From CAWFZT01 sp963820415 (GTDB taxonomy: Bacteria > Chloroflexota > Anaerolineae > Anaerolineales > Anaerolineaceae): 64,000 nt of DNA. Shown piece by piece: positions 24,686 through 33,633 of this stretch (its first letter is position 1; every line of letters begins with the position of its first letter). The notes below the pieces were generated by a model, which did no database searches, was not told where the DNA came from, and saw only the letters and a list, made by a program, of their open reading frames with translations. The stretch lies in assembly GCA_963820415.1 (NCBI GenBank), contig CAWFZT010000004.1, positions 124,001 through 188,000 on the forward strand. Reading direction: 5' to 3'. The position numbers were made by a program, and so were the translations under genes.

Positions 24686-25873
24686 ATGGCAATGGCCCTG
24701 GTAAGACGCGTGAATGGGATAGGGAGAGAACTCAGGTTGTTTGCGGCTGCTTCCCTGGTGATGGGAGTGGCTTACAGTATTGTCGATGCTACTTTGAACA
24801 ATTTCCTCAATGACCGCTTTGCCTTGACCGGTTTCCAGCGTTCCTTCCTGGAATTACCACGCGAGCTGCCGGGCTTCCTGGTTGTTTTTATTTCAGCTTT
24901 GCTGTGGTTCTTGTGCAGCCGGCGGCTGGGCGTGCTTTCGATGGTACTCGGCATCATTGGGACGCTGATGATTGCATACCTGTCCTCTACCTACGCCCTG
25001 GTGGTAGTCTGCCTTTTCGTCTATAGCCTGGGCCAGCACATCTTTATGCCCGCCCAATCCTCTATCGGTATGGAGCTTGCCCAGGAGGGCAAAACCGGCC
25101 AACGCCTGGGTCAACTGAATGCGATCCGTAATTTTGCTGCGATCCTTGGTAGTTTCCTGGTGTTCCTCGGATTTAAATATTTTGGATTCTCTTACCACAA
25201 TACCTTCATCATGTCTGCCCTGGGGTTTTCGATTGCCGCGGTGCTGATGTTCGCCATGAAGCAGGAGACAATCCAATCGCCTAAAATGTACTTGAAACTG
25301 CGCAAGGAATACCGGCTGTATTATCTTCTTGCAATACTTTATGGCTCGCGAAAGCAGCTCTTTATTACTTTCGGCGCCTGGGTGATCGTCACCATTTTTA
25401 ATCAACCCACTCAGACGATTGCTACGTTGTTGACCATTGGTGGAATCATCGGTATTTTCTTCCAGCCGGTTCTCGGCTGGGCGATCGACCGGTTGGGTGA
25501 AAAAGTTGTCCTGGCTGCTGAGGCGGTGGTGCTGGCGTTTGTCTGCCTGGGTTACGGGTTTGCCAAATTTGTGTTTCCTGAAGGGGTAGCTTTCATCCTT
25601 ATCTGTATCTGCTACCTGCTGGACCAGATCCTGATGTCGGTGAATATGGCCCGCGCTATGTTCATGAAAAAAATTGCTATCCGGCAGGAAGACATACAGA
25701 CGGCCTTAAGCGCTGGCGTGACCCTCGACCATGCTTTATCAATCAGCATCGCTCTGATTGGCGGAATCATCTGGAGCACGTTTGGTTTCCAGTATGTGTT
25801 TTTAATGGGTGTATTTATTGCTGCGCTAAACTTCGTGGCGGCTTTGCAGATCCATTTGCCGAAGCGAGGCTGA
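24686..25873 (+). CDS. Major facilitator superfamily (MFS) transporter
   Basis: A 395-residue inner-membrane protein with 12 predicted helices in two halves, separated by a cytoplasmic loop at about 195-210 (QSPKMYLKLRKEYRL). The loop between helices 2 and 3 is 'FLCSRRLGVLSMVLG', and the matching one in the second half is 'GWAIDRLGEKVVLAAE', both MFS-type. It is preceded by a gap of about 185 bp with no gene. Substrate unknown; drug/metabolite efflux is the usual role. Confidence 0.85.
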   Translation: MAMALVRRVNGIGRELRLFAAASLVMGVAYSIVDATLNNFLNDRFALTGFQRSFLELPRELPGFLVVFISALLWFLCSRRLGVLSMVLGIIGTLMIAYLSSTYALVVVCLFVYSLGQHIFMPAQSSIGMELAQEGKTGQRLGQLNAIRNFAAILGSFLVFLGFKYFGFSYHNTFIMSALGFSIAAVLMFAMKQETIQSPKMYLKLRKEYRLYYLLAILYGSRKQLFITFGAWVIVTIFNQPTQTIATLLTIGGIIGIFFQPVLGWAIDRLGEKVVLAAEAVVLAFVCLGYGFAKFVFPEGVAFILICICYLLDQILMSVNMARAMFMKKIAIRQEDIQTALSAGVTLDHALSISIALIGGIIWSTFGFQYVFLMGVFIAALNFVAALQIHLPKRG

Positions 25874-26054
25874 CCAGAACGGCTCAAATTTCCGGGACGA
25901 GGATGACAATGAAATCTTATTTTCGGCCGGTAGTGTAAAGCAGGTGTATTGAGATCCCGCCTATCCTGCTGCCCAATTTACGCGTGTAAAACGAAAGATT
26001 AGCACGTTTGTGGTCGTAAAAGCTTTTATTAATAGAGCCATCTTCCCCCCTGGG

Positions 26055-26654
26055 TTACCGGAGCCACTGTTGGATGCTTAACAGGTCTTCTGGCAGATCG
26101 ATATCAATGGCCAGGGAGGCCAGGTCGACGGCATAAAACGGGATATGAGCCCGCCTGGCGGCTTCTTGATGTTTGCGAAACGAATCCGGCCCATAACAGT
26201 AAGGGATTGCTCCGCTGGGCGATACCAGCATAGCATTGGTTCCTTGCTGGTTTTTGTCCGGGGCGATGGCCACCATGGGAGGTTGGCCGGCTAGATCGAT
26301 GAGCTTCTGCAAGCCAGGATGGTCGAGGAAAGGCAGGTCTCCAGGGATGACCAACACACCTTCAGCTCCCATCCGTCCGATTTCACTGGTGGCTCGTTTG
26401 AGGGACTCATTCAACCCCGGCACATCTGGCTCCTTGAAAATTCCGACTCGGTAATGACTGGCCATCTCCCATACCGCGGGATCGGCGCTGACAACCAGTG
26501 TCCCGGCTAGCGGATTCCAGCCGGCCAGAATATTCAATGTATTTTGCAATAATTTCAGCGCCAGGTCTGAGCGCTGGTGGGGCGTCAGCACGGCAGACAG
26601 TCTTGACTTGGCGGTTTCGATTGGCTTGATTGGGACAATCGCCCAGATTATCAT
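26055..26654 (-). CDS. cofC: 2-phospho-L-lactate guanylyltransferase CofC
   Basis: A 199-residue nucleotidyltransferase. 'AIVPIKPIETAKSRLSAVLTPHQR' at the N-terminus is the CofC/FbiD signature, with 'VISADP'-like 'LVVSADPAVWEM', 'GVLVIPGDLPFL' and 'IAPDKNQQGTNAMLVSP' following. It activates 2-phospholactate or phosphoenolpyruvate with GTP for coenzyme F420 synthesis. It begins 2 bp after the cofD stop, so the two are co-translated. Confidence 0.92.
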   Translation of the reverse strand: MIIWAIVPIKPIETAKSRLSAVLTPHQRSDLALKLLQNTLNILAGWNPLAGTLVVSADPAVWEMASHYRVGIFKEPDVPGLNESLKRATSEIGRMGAEGVLVIPGDLPFLDHPGLQKLIDLAGQPPMVAIAPDKNQQGTNAMLVSPSGAIPYCYGPDSFRKHQEAARRAHIPFYAVDLASLAIDIDLPEDLLSIQQWLR

Positions 26655-26656
26655 GG

Positions 26657-27625
26657 TCAGGCTTTTCTCTCCGCCTGCAATTCTAATCCAAACTCCAATA
26701 CACGGCGGGCAACTCTTACGCGTTCCTGGATCCGAGGCATCAGGGATGGCATAGCCCTTGCTGTAATGCCAGATTGTTGGACTTCCTCTACCAGGTCCGT
26801 ATCTATCTCATCCAGCACAAACCCGCTCAACAAACCTCTATAGTGGCGTGCCACGTTGGCGGCTGACGCCTCAACCCCTAATTCCTGGAACATTTTTGCG
26901 GCCGGGCCCTTCACCACTTTCCCACCCAGAATCGGGCTGACTGCCACTACTGTGCATTTTGCCAGCGCCTGGCGCACGCCTGGCAGGTTCAGAATTGGAT
27001 CGATGCTGACAAAGGGATTGGACGGGCAGAGTATTACCAGGCTGGCGGAATTAATGGCTGCCATGACTTCCTGGGTTGGCTTAGCCTCTTCTATCCCCTC
27101 CCAGCGGAACCCCTTCACCACCGGCTGGAAAGCTTCCCGGACGAAATAAGTCTGGAAATCCATCTCGCCCTGGTCGGTGAGCACCATCGTGCGCAGAGGC
27201 GTGTCGCACATCGGTAGTAATGCGTGGCGGATGCCCAGTTGGGTGGTGAGAGTATGGGTAACCTCGGTCAACCGCCTGCCTTGCCTCAACAGATTGGTAC
27301 GCACGATGTGGGTCGCCAGGTCCCGGTCGCCCAGGCGGAACCAGGTTGAACCTCCCAGGCGCCGGATAGCTTCCAGGCAGGAAAATGTGTCTCCTTTGAT
27401 TCCCCACCCGGTGCCTGGGTTAGCCAGGCCTGCCAGGGTGTAAGCGACGGTATCCAGGTCGGGGCAGATGGTCAGCCCGAGGTGCTCGAAGTCGTCCCCG
27501 GTATTTACCACGATACTCAACTGGTCGGGATGCAGTAAATTGACCAGGCCATGCGCCAGGCGAGCCCCGCCGACCCCGCCGGCTAGGGCTACTACGCTCA
27601 CGTCGAAATCCTTTTTCTCGGGCAT
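26657..27625 (-). CDS. cofD: 2-phospho-L-lactate transferase CofD
   Basis: The start chosen is ATG 27625 (MPEKKDFDVSVVALAGG) with AGAGGAG seven bases upstream. It is about 322 residues, normal for CofD. It has 'ALAGGVGGARLAHGL' at about 12-26, 'IVVNTGDDFEHLGL', 'CPDLDTVAYTLAG' and 'VILCPSNPFVSIDPIL'. It transfers the phospholactyl/phosphoenolpyruvyl group to the deazaflavin FO, forming the F420 core. The cofD-cofC pair indicates F420 production. The glutamyl ligase CofE and FO synthase are not in this window. Confidence 0.93.
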   Translation of the reverse strand: MPEKKDFDVSVVALAGGVGGARLAHGLVNLLHPDQLSIVVNTGDDFEHLGLTICPDLDTVAYTLAGLANPGTGWGIKGDTFSCLEAIRRLGGSTWFRLGDRDLATHIVRTNLLRQGRRLTEVTHTLTTQLGIRHALLPMCDTPLRTMVLTDQGEMDFQTYFVREAFQPVVKGFRWEGIEEAKPTQEVMAAINSASLVILCPSNPFVSIDPILNLPGVRQALAKCTVVAVSPILGGKVVKGPAAKMFQELGVEASAANVARHYRGLLSGFVLDEIDTDLVEEVQQSGITARAMPSLMPRIQERVRVARRVLEFGLELQAERKA

Positions 27626-27783
27626 TTTTATTCTCCTCTTCGATAATCGCCGGTTAGGAGGCCGGAGAATATTGATTATTTGTAACAACTCAGGTTATTA
27701 GAGCAAAGCGGAACTTCCCATGCTGTCTGGGCAGTTATGATAATTTTAACACAGGCAGGCACCAGAGGCTGGTGAATAAACAA

Positions 27784-27815
27784 TCTCCCGGCTGCAGCCT
27801 TTGGCAGCCGGGAGA
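27784..27815 (-). terminator. Strong terminator of sigma/anti-sigma/membrane-protein operon
   Basis: Perfect 12-bp arms TCTCCCGGCTGC (27784-27795) and GCAGCCGGGAGA (27804-27815) with an 8-base loop, followed on the minus strand by TTGTTTATT. It lies 26 bp past the stop of the membrane-protein gene. Confidence 0.8.
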
Positions 27816-27841
27816 CCGGTAATAAGATGAGTTGACTGGTA

Positions 27842-28939
27842 TCAAGCTTCCAGCACAGGAGGCTCGGCAGATGCAACCTTTTCCAGGGCTTTCAGCTCGC
27901 GATAGGTCAGGGTCCACACCGTTGAGTGGAAAACCTCTTTCAAGCCGCGCATGAAGATCACCGGCAGGCTGATCACCAGGATCAGGATGGGCAGGCCGAC
28001 TAACGCAGCGATGATCCAGGTAAGTGGGGCGCTGAGGAACAGGTTGGTCAGACCAAACACGGCCAGCGCTGGTATCCCGGCTACCACCAATCCCACCAGG
28101 CCGAGCAGAATGAAGACCGGGATAAGCAGAATGAAGGCAATCACAGCGACGATAATCCAGGCGAGCCCCAGGCCGATCATGATTAACCACATCAGCCCGG
28201 CGTTTTTCCAGTTGCGCTTTACCAGCGCAAAGCCGTCCCGCATGGATGTGATCACTCCGGTTCCTTCGAGAGCGCACTCCCGCCAAAAGAAGTGCCGCAG
28301 CAGGTTCAACAGAGCATTCAGGATGATCAAGATGAAGATTAACAGGAAAAAGACCCCGATTAAGACGACCACGCCGGCGATCGACCAGACCGGCTTGCCA
28401 GAAGAGAACAGGAGGAAGACGATCACGCCAATCGCCAGGATAAAAAGCGCCGCCACAATGTTTGGCAGATTGACCAGCAGGTTGATCAGGAAAAGTCTCC
28501 AAGAGGTGCGTGACCAGCCAAAGCGGAATCCCTGGCGGATAGTTGCTTTTTCACCGGTTTGTTCGTACTGATCGACCATGCGGATAAGAGCTGTTTCAGA
28601 AATGTAGCGCAAGAAGGCAAACACTACTCCCACGACCAGGATAAGGACCACCAGGGCGATAGCGAGGCCAATCCAGAAGTTGACATTATTGAATGGAGGG
28701 TATTGGAAAGATTGAATGCCCTTTTGGAAGAACTGATTAATTTGTCCGCCAAGGGGCAGCCCGTTTTGAGGCGAGGTAAGTCCATTGGGGTTGGGATTAT
28801 TGCGATATTGTCCTGAAGCGCCTGAGTTACCGCCTCCACCGCTGGCGGTTGTCAGGGCCAGGAGAATACCAAATACCCACAAAGCTCGGTAAGACCACAG
28901 GATAGTCCAGGCACGTTTCAAAATTTTTATCGGATCCAT
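27842..28939 (-). CDS. Polytopic membrane protein of sigma operon (DUF7544-like)
   Basis: A 365-residue membrane protein. The N-terminus 'MDPIKILKRAWTILWSYRALW' is followed by a Gly/Asn/Pro-rich loop and about six long hydrophobic segments between residues 85 and 335, including very hydrophobic stretches such as 'GIVVFLLF'-like and 'VIAFILLIPVFILLGLVGLV'. It resembles the glycerophosphodiesterase-like or DUF7544 integral membrane proteins that are frequent in Chloroflexota. It is the third gene of the operon, 2 bp after the anti-sigma stop. Function unknown; it may be a target or sensor of the sigma system. Confidence 0.75.
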   Translation of the reverse strand: MDPIKILKRAWTILWSYRALWVFGILLALTTASGGGGNSGASGQYRNNPNPNGLTSPQNGLPLGGQINQFFQKGIQSFQYPPFNNVNFWIGLAIALVVLILVVGVVFAFLRYISETALIRMVDQYEQTGEKATIRQGFRFGWSRTSWRLFLINLLVNLPNIVAALFILAIGVIVFLLFSSGKPVWSIAGVVVLIGVFFLLIFILIILNALLNLLRHFFWRECALEGTGVITSMRDGFALVKRNWKNAGLMWLIMIGLGLAWIIVAVIAFILLIPVFILLGLVGLVVAGIPALAVFGLTNLFLSAPLTWIIAALVGLPILILVISLPVIFMRGLKEVFHSTVWTLTYRELKALEKVASAEPPVLEA

Positions 28940-28941
28940 TT

Positions 28942-29550
28942 TTATTTACTCCTTTTTGAAAAATTGCGTAACCACCACACTGCCAGCCAGCTTGCGAACA
29001 GCAGCGCAAGGGCGGCCTGAAACAAGACAGTTAGTAATAGGTGCCACACGATGCCAGTCCCTTTACCAAGAAAAGCCAGGAATGAGCTCGTTGCCAGGCC
29101 AAACCGGCCGTCCACCAGGCTTAGAACTGCCGAGGTGAACAGGTTTTGCCCGTTCAGGCCGGATAACCAGGCCAGCGGACTGCTGATCAGGCCAAATTGG
29201 CCGGCTGCCAGCGCAAGGTTGCTGACCACCTGCACGGCCTGGAGAAAGGCCCAGGCGCTAAGAATTCCGGTCGGGATCATCCACCAACCAATTCTGGCAG
29301 CGCTGGAAGCTATCGGCGGTATCTGACGCCGGGGCAGCTTCAACGACACCTTGGCGGAAAAGTGTGCCTCTGGGGCCAGGCTTTTTACGTTTGCAGCCGT
29401 CTTCAGTAGCTTCGACAGGCTCTTGAGCTCTTCCAACTCGGCCTGGCAGGCGCTGCAGTTAGCCAGGTGCGCTTCGACCTTTCGCTGCATTTCTTCGTTC
29501 AGCTCGTTATCCAGGTAGGCGCCCAGCCATTGATTCATGTGTTCAATCAT
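28942..29550 (-). CDS. Anti-sigma factor with zinc-finger (zf-HC2) domain
   Basis: The start chosen is ATG 29550 (MIEHMNQWLGAYLD), which overlaps the sigma stop by 8 bp. About 202 residues. The N-terminal anti-sigma domain carries the zinc motif H-x3-C-x2-C in 'VEAHLANCSACQAELEEL' (about 26-43). Membrane segments are seen at about 95-120, 130-150 and 170-195. It should bind and hold the ECF sigma factor encoded just upstream and release it on a signal, possibly redox through the Cys pair. Confidence 0.88.
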   Translation of the reverse strand: MIEHMNQWLGAYLDNELNEEMQRKVEAHLANCSACQAELEELKSLSKLLKTAANVKSLAPEAHFSAKVSLKLPRRQIPPIASSAARIGWWMIPTGILSAWAFLQAVQVVSNLALAAGQFGLISSPLAWLSGLNGQNLFTSAVLSLVDGRFGLATSSFLAFLGKGTGIVWHLLLTVLFQAALALLFASWLAVWWLRNFSKRSK

Positions 29551-30109
29551 GATAAACCTCCGTTTGGTCGGCATTCGAGCGAAGCAGCAGCTTCAAGCGC
29601 TCCCGGGCGTAATTGAGCCGGGACATAACGGTGCCGACCGGGATATCCAGCGTAGAAGCGATATCTTGGTAAGACAGATTCTCGTACTCACGCAGCACCA
29701 GCACTGCCCGGCAGGCCTCCGGGAGCGCCTGGACGGCGCGCTGCACCTGGTCGGCCCGCTCCTTTTCCACCAGTAAGCTTTCCGGGTTGTCCTGCGGGGC
29801 GGCCAGGTCGAGCTTTTCGATCTCTTGTGGCAACAGCCTGGCCTGGCGCCGCAAAGCATCCAGGGCGGTGTTAACGGCAATCCGGTACAACCAGTTACGC
29901 AGCCGGGACCTCGGGTGATAGGAGGGCAGGTGCAGCCAGGCTTGGATAAAAGCCTCCTGGGCGGCATCTTGAGCGAGCTGGGCATCTGAGCACATGCGGT
30001 AGACCACATCTACCACAGCGGCCTGGTAACGCTGAACCAGCTCTCCGAAAGCACTACGGTCACCTTTCTGCGCCCTGGAAACCAGGACAGTCTCAGCCTC
30101 AAACGTTGA
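29543..30109 (-). CDS. RNA polymerase ECF sigma factor
   Basis: The start chosen is ATG 30109 (MSTFEAETVLVSRAQKGD), the normal ECF beginning; an upstream ATG (30160) would place the start inside palindromic element B. About 188 residues. Region 2 is 'DRSAFGELVQRYQAAVVDVVYRM', 'AQDAAQEAFIQAWLHL' and 'LRNWLYRIAVNTALDALRR'; region 4 is 'LPEACRAVLVLREYENLSYQ' and 'GTVMSRLNYARERLKLLL'. It begins a three-gene operon with its zinc anti-sigma factor and a membrane protein. Confidence 0.92.
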   Translation of the reverse strand, partial: STFEAETVLVSRAQKGDRSAFGELVQRYQAAVVDVVYRMCSDAQLAQDAAQEAFIQAWLHLPSYHPRSRLRNWLYRIAVNTALDALRRQARLLPQEIEKLDLAAPQDNPESLLVEKERADQVQRAVQALPEACRAVLVLREYENLSYQDIASTLDIPVGTVMSRLNYARERLKLLLRSNADQTEVYHD

Positions 30110-30157
30110 CATCCCCGCCGCCAGTCCTTCCCTGAATTCTTGTCGGCTCTTAGAACT

Positions 30158-30207
30158 CATATTTTGGGGTTTGTGCGTGCGTACGCACGCACAAACCCCA
30201 AAATATG
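30158..30207. repeat. Perfect 50-bp palindrome, copy B
   Basis: Twenty-five bases (CATATTTTGGGG then TTTGTGCGTGCGT) are followed immediately by their exact reverse complement. The ATTTTGGGG/CCCCAAAAT arms match elements A, C and D, while the centre (GTGCGTGC/GCACGCAC) differs. The outer conserved flank seen in A, C and D is not obvious here. It lies upstream of the sigma operon. Confidence 0.85.
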
Positions 30208-30278
30208 GTGATCCAGAATAAGCCTTTTTATTACTGCTATTCTATTAACGAATAAGAGGGCTGTTTTATTCGGAAAGA

Positions 30279-30659
30279 TTAATTATATGAAGAGGACCCC
30301 TGATCGTATGGCGCCATCCATTGGCTTCCACAGGCCTGGCAGGTGTAAAACCAGGTTTCCTCATAATTCTTGCGCGACAGGTACCTTTGTCCTTCAACGA
30401 CGCTCACAGTGGTAAGAGGTAAGAAGATTGCAACACTTACCACCATCAATAAAGGATTTTGATGGTTGATTACGGTTGTTATGAACCAGAAAAGGGATAA
30501 ACCCATGAGAACCAGAACGATGATCAATTCGCTCAGTTTGACTTTAGGATAGATCTCTCCATTTTCAGGGTTCAACCAGATCACCCTGGCTTTTGTATTA
30601 TTATTGCCGCAGGTTTCGCATTTGGGAGGAGTTTGAGGCTGCTGGGAAATAGGTTCCAT
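30279..30659 (-). CDS. Small zinc-ribbon membrane protein
   Basis: A 126-residue protein. A CETCG pair at about residues 14-18 and a CQACG pair at about 110-114 could form one zinc ribbon. Two membrane segments lie between them (about 45-63 and 69-87). No family is recognised. It is 7 bp from the B3/B4-domain gene on the same strand, so they may be co-transcribed. Confidence 0.65.
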   Translation of the reverse strand: MEPISQQPQTPPKCETCGNNNTKARVIWLNPENGEIYPKVKLSELIIVLVLMGLSLFWFITTVINHQNPLLMVVSVAIFLPLTTVSVVEGQRYLSRKNYEETWFYTCQACGSQWMAPYDQGSSSYN

Positions 30660-30666
30660 AGGCGCC

Positions 30667-31347
30667 TTAGCTGCTGGCCTCGACTATTTCAAGAACTGTC
30701 GTTTCAGCTTTCGGAGAGATCAATTTTACGTACTCCCGCATCGTTTCCAGGTGCCCTAACAGGCTATTCTGGCTGATGCCGGTTGGAGCGTAAACAGTGA
30801 ATAAAACTCGACGCGTTTCTTGTTTAATCTGGGTGCGTTGGTCAGGCCCGTAAATGATGTCCGAGATAATCCCTTGCCTGTCTTTGATATACATGTCGTT
30901 TGGTTTTAAAACTTGTTCCTGCCCGCTGCGCAGAATATAACGCTCTTCTCCATTGGCGACCTCGATGCTGACTGGAAGCTGTAAGGTATCCAGGTCGTGA
31001 CCGGCAGTTAAAAGCTGGCTTTCTAGTTCTGCCATAAACATGGCTTCAACCAGGGCTGCCACACCAGGGATGGGTTTATTTTTCAGCGTCACCGATTCAA
31101 GCTGAAGCAGGACATGGTAAGTTTTTTTGAATGGTTTCAGGTAGGTTGTATACGCCTGGATTGTTGGAAGCGCTTCAATCGCCTGGCGGGTTAGTCCGGC
31201 GAACTGGCTTCTCAGTCGATTCTCCAGGGCGGTTTTACGAAGGTCGAGCTCCGGGCAAAACTCAGGATTGGCAACATCGTCCAGAGCCAGGATACCAATT
31301 TGTGCACCAGGATAAGCGCCCCTCCAGGCGTTGGATGATTCGAGCAA
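30667..31347 (-). CDS. B3/B4 tRNA-binding domain protein
   Basis: A 226-residue stand-alone B3/B4 domain, related to the editing module of phenylalanyl-tRNA synthetase beta subunit ('TTYLKPFKKTYHVLLQLESV', 'PGVAALVEAMFMAEL', 'SGQEQVLKPNDMYIKDRQGIISDIIYGPDQRT'). Such proteins may check or hydrolyse mischarged tRNA or free amino-acid adducts. The start is a TTG at 31347; the true start may be slightly upstream, overlapping the phosphoesterase gene. The function is inferred from the fold. Confidence 0.75.
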   Translation of the reverse strand: MLESSNAWRGAYPGAQIGILALDDVANPEFCPELDLRKTALENRLRSQFAGLTRQAIEALPTIQAYTTYLKPFKKTYHVLLQLESVTLKNKPIPGVAALVEAMFMAELESQLLTAGHDLDTLQLPVSIEVANGEERYILRSGQEQVLKPNDMYIKDRQGIISDIIYGPDQRTQIKQETRRVLFTVYAPTGISQNSLLGHLETMREYVKLISPKAETTVLEIVEASS

Positions 31348-31363
31348 TTTGCGCGCCCTTTCT

Positions 31364-32161
31364 TCAGAGGGGGACTTCGTAGATTTTCGAAGTCAACTGG
31401 TTCCCGTCGATAGTGACCAGGCGGTAATGGGGAGGCTGTAGGGCAATCACCATTTCGTCACTCAACAAGAATGGGAATGCGGTCGAACGTACGCCCATGA
31501 CCGGAACCCCGTTTTTTTCAAGTTCATATGTGATATGTACGTGCCCGGAAAGAATTGCCAACACATTTTTTCCCTGAATGGTTCCCCAAAATTTTTCAAC
31601 CTCGTCTGGGATAAAATCATCCAGCCAGGCGCTTCCTATGGGTAAGACGTGGTGATGCATCAATAAAACGGACGGAATGCCGGATTCAAGCGTACGTTCC
31701 AGGAAACATAGTGTTTCCGGATAAGCCACCCCTTTCGTTAAAGCACCCCAATCCAGGCAGACGAACTGCACCCTTTTGTGCATGAATGAGGAGTTGACCA
31801 GCGGGTTATTACTCCTTTGGTGAAAAAAAGAACTGTAATAGGGCTGTCGGTCATCATGATTACCGGGCAGTAACACCATGCGAAAATTATTGAATCCGAA
31901 ACTCGTAATGTAAATTGGCCCAGGAGCGATAGCCGGTTCTTCCCTGGCGCCCAGCAGTTTGTGGGCAGACAGGTAAGCGGCGTCCGTGGCTGGTTCTACC
32001 AGGTCTCCGGTAGAGACAATAAAATCGATCTGAGACCCGACCTGGTCGTAGATATTTTGCATGACGCTGCGCATGGCGTAAGCTGGTGAAAAACCGCGCC
32101 TGAGAGTTTCCTCAAATTCACATAAGTGGTGATCAGATATATGAACAAATGAGAATGCCAT
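31364..32161 (-). CDS. Calcineurin-like metallophosphoesterase
   Basis: The start chosen is ATG 32161 (MAFSFVHISDHHLCEFEE). About 265 residues with all motifs: DxH as 'HISDHHL', 'VSTGDLVE', 'LLPGNHDDR', 'VLLMHHHVLP' and 'AILSGHVHITYE'. It binds two metal ions and hydrolyses a phosphoester, perhaps a cyclic nucleotide or a phospholipid-linked substrate. No signal peptide. It is followed closely by the B3/B4 protein. Confidence 0.88.
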   Translation of the reverse strand: MAFSFVHISDHHLCEFEETLRRGFSPAYAMRSVMQNIYDQVGSQIDFIVSTGDLVEPATDAAYLSAHKLLGAREEPAIAPGPIYITSFGFNNFRMVLLPGNHDDRQPYYSSFFHQRSNNPLVNSSFMHKRVQFVCLDWGALTKGVAYPETLCFLERTLESGIPSVLLMHHHVLPIGSAWLDDFIPDEVEKFWGTIQGKNVLAILSGHVHITYELEKNGVPVMGVRSTAFPFLLSDEMVIALQPPHYRLVTIDGNQLTSKIYEVPL

Positions 32162-32286
32162 GCCTATATTATACTGGTTTCCCACCTGTAAATAAACGAT
32201 AGATACTCAAAGATGCAAGGCAGTTGCACTGCCGATAGTTGAGCATTGATTAGAATTGTCTTTTGCGAACGGCTAGCCGTCTTCAC

Positions 32287-32321
32287 CTTCGCAAGGTCGT
32301 TGATGCTGAAACCTTGCGAAG
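32287..32321. repeat. 11-bp inverted repeat
   Basis: CTTCGCAAGGT (32287-32297) and ACCTTGCGAAG (32311-32321) are perfect arms around a 13-base loop, with no T-run on either side. It may be an operator or a Rho-dependent 3' structure. Confidence 0.5.
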
Positions 32322-32375
32322 TACTTGTCACTCAGACATCTTTGTTCTTACCCAGTGCAATGTGATCGACCTTCT

Positions 32376-32585
32376 TTAGAAGGGAACATTCAACTGGGTA
32401 TGCACGATCACAGAGCAGACCACCAGGCCACCAATCACCACTGCAGTGGTCGGGCCGGCAGAAATTTTTTTCTTTGGAGGTGTTTTCCCTTCAGCCTCGG
32501 CCTGCTGGGCTTCCCGGCGTTGTTTTGAATTTGCATAGGCTCCGAGGGTCGCGGCAACCGGAACAGCGGCACAAAAAACACACAT
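32376..32585 (-). CDS. Small membrane protein, conserved hypothetical
   Basis: A 69-residue protein starting at ATG 32585 with AGGAG upstream. The N-terminus 'MCVFCAAVPVAATLGAYAN' is a hydrophobic helix with a CxxC pair. A charged middle (SKQRREAQQAEAEGKTPPKKK) is followed by a second helix 'TTAVVIGGLVVCSVIVH'. It looks like a two-helix membrane protein with both ends outside. The function is unknown. Confidence 0.6.
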   Translation of the reverse strand: MCVFCAAVPVAATLGAYANSKQRREAQQAEAEGKTPPKKKISAGPTTAVVIGGLVVCSVIVHTQLNVPF

Positions 32586-32815
32586 TCTTGCTCTCCTGAA
32601 ATATAATCAATTTCCGTCAAATTATATCGCTGATTCTGCTTATTCGGATGGGCACACGGTAGAAAAGTCTGGTTGATCAGGCGCCACAGGACAACCAGCC
32701 CTGAAGGCGGGTGAGGAATTTATCATTCAGGATGGCCGGGATTCCCTCCTGGACGACCCTTTGGGCAGCAGCCCGGCTGCCCAATTTTCTATCCTGGCGA
32801 ACCTTTCAGTAGAAT

Positions 32816-33049
32816 ATGCAGAAAATGGTCTTGAGCAGTATGGGACAGGATGTTCTCCAGCGCAAGATCGCTCAAACCGAATTGGAATATCTGAACGGCT
32901 ATTGCCTTTCTCTGGCTGATCGCTACGGATGCCGCGTCCCATACAACCGGGCGGTTTATCGGTTATGCAAGCAGCATTTCATCCAAACTGATCTTAAACC
33001 TCTGGACGTCAAGCTGGTCTGGGAAGAAATCCGCCAGCAAGCTGCCTGA
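32816..33049 (+). pseudogene. Ketopantoate reductase (PanE/ApbA) C-terminal remnant
   Basis: Seventy-seven residues resemble the C-terminal helical domain of PanE/ApbA-type 2-dehydropantoate 2-reductases: 'SSMGQDVLQRKIAQTELEYLNG' matches the family S-M-x-Q-D...NG segment, followed by 'RYGCRVPYNRAVYRLCKQHF'. The N-terminal NADPH-binding domain (about 200 residues) is absent. It lies just beside the tRNA-derived array, so DNA rearrangement there may have removed the rest. Confidence 0.5.
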
Positions 33050-33108
33050 TAGTTCCGGCCTACCGGCTATTTCGTGTTTGCCAGGGCTTCCAGGGTTACC
33101 AGGGAAAA

Positions 33109-33633
33109 GCCCCCACGGGGATTCGAACCCCGGTTTTGGCCTTCGCGTAGCACATCTCGATGATGTGAGAGGGACAAAAAGACCTGCGAGACACAGGCCT
33201 GAGCGGTGAATATGCCCCCACGGGGATTCGAACCCCGGTTTTGGCCTTCGCGCAGCACATCTCGATGATGTGAAAGGGACAAAAAGACCTGCGGGATACA
33301 GGCCTGAGCAGTGAATATGCCCCCACGGGGATTCGAACCCCGGTTTTGGCCTTCGCGCAGCACATCTCGATGATGTGAAAGGGACAAAAAGACCTGCGAG
33401 ACGCAGGCCTGAGCGGTGAATATGCCCCCACGGGGATTCGAACCCCGGTTTTGGCCTTCACGCAGCACATCTCGATGATGTGAGAGGGACAAAAAGACCT
33501 GCGGGATACAGGCCTGAGCAGTGAATATGCCCCCACGGGGATTCGAACCCCGGTTTTGGCCTTCGCGCAGCACATCTCGATGATGTGAGAGGGACAAAAA
33601 GACCTGCGGGATACAGGCCTGAGCAGTGAATAT
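33109..33633 (-). repeat. Five 105-bp tandem units carrying the tRNA-Glu 3' half
   Basis: Units start at 33109, 33214, 33319, 33424 and 33529, exactly 105 bp apart, and abut the tRNA-Glu gene at 33634. Each has a 35-bp core identical to the 3' half of that tRNA (anticodon-loop 3' side to the acceptor end) and a 70-bp spacer that is nearly identical in all copies. On the minus strand each spacer has a hairpin (GGCCTG...CAGGTC) followed by TCTTTTT, like a terminator, then a second hairpin CACATC-ATCGA-GATGTG. Changes between copies fall mainly in the loop of the first hairpin. Because 105 is a multiple of three, long reading frames run through the array; these are not genes. Confidence 0.92.

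Noticed and set aside
29543..30160. Sigma-factor start at 30160
   Set aside because: That ATG forms the end of the 50-bp palindrome; the normal ECF N-terminus begins at ATG 30109.
33109..33633. CRISPR array
   Set aside because: The repeats are regular, but the 'spacers' are almost identical and the repeat is half of a tRNA gene; no cas genes are present.
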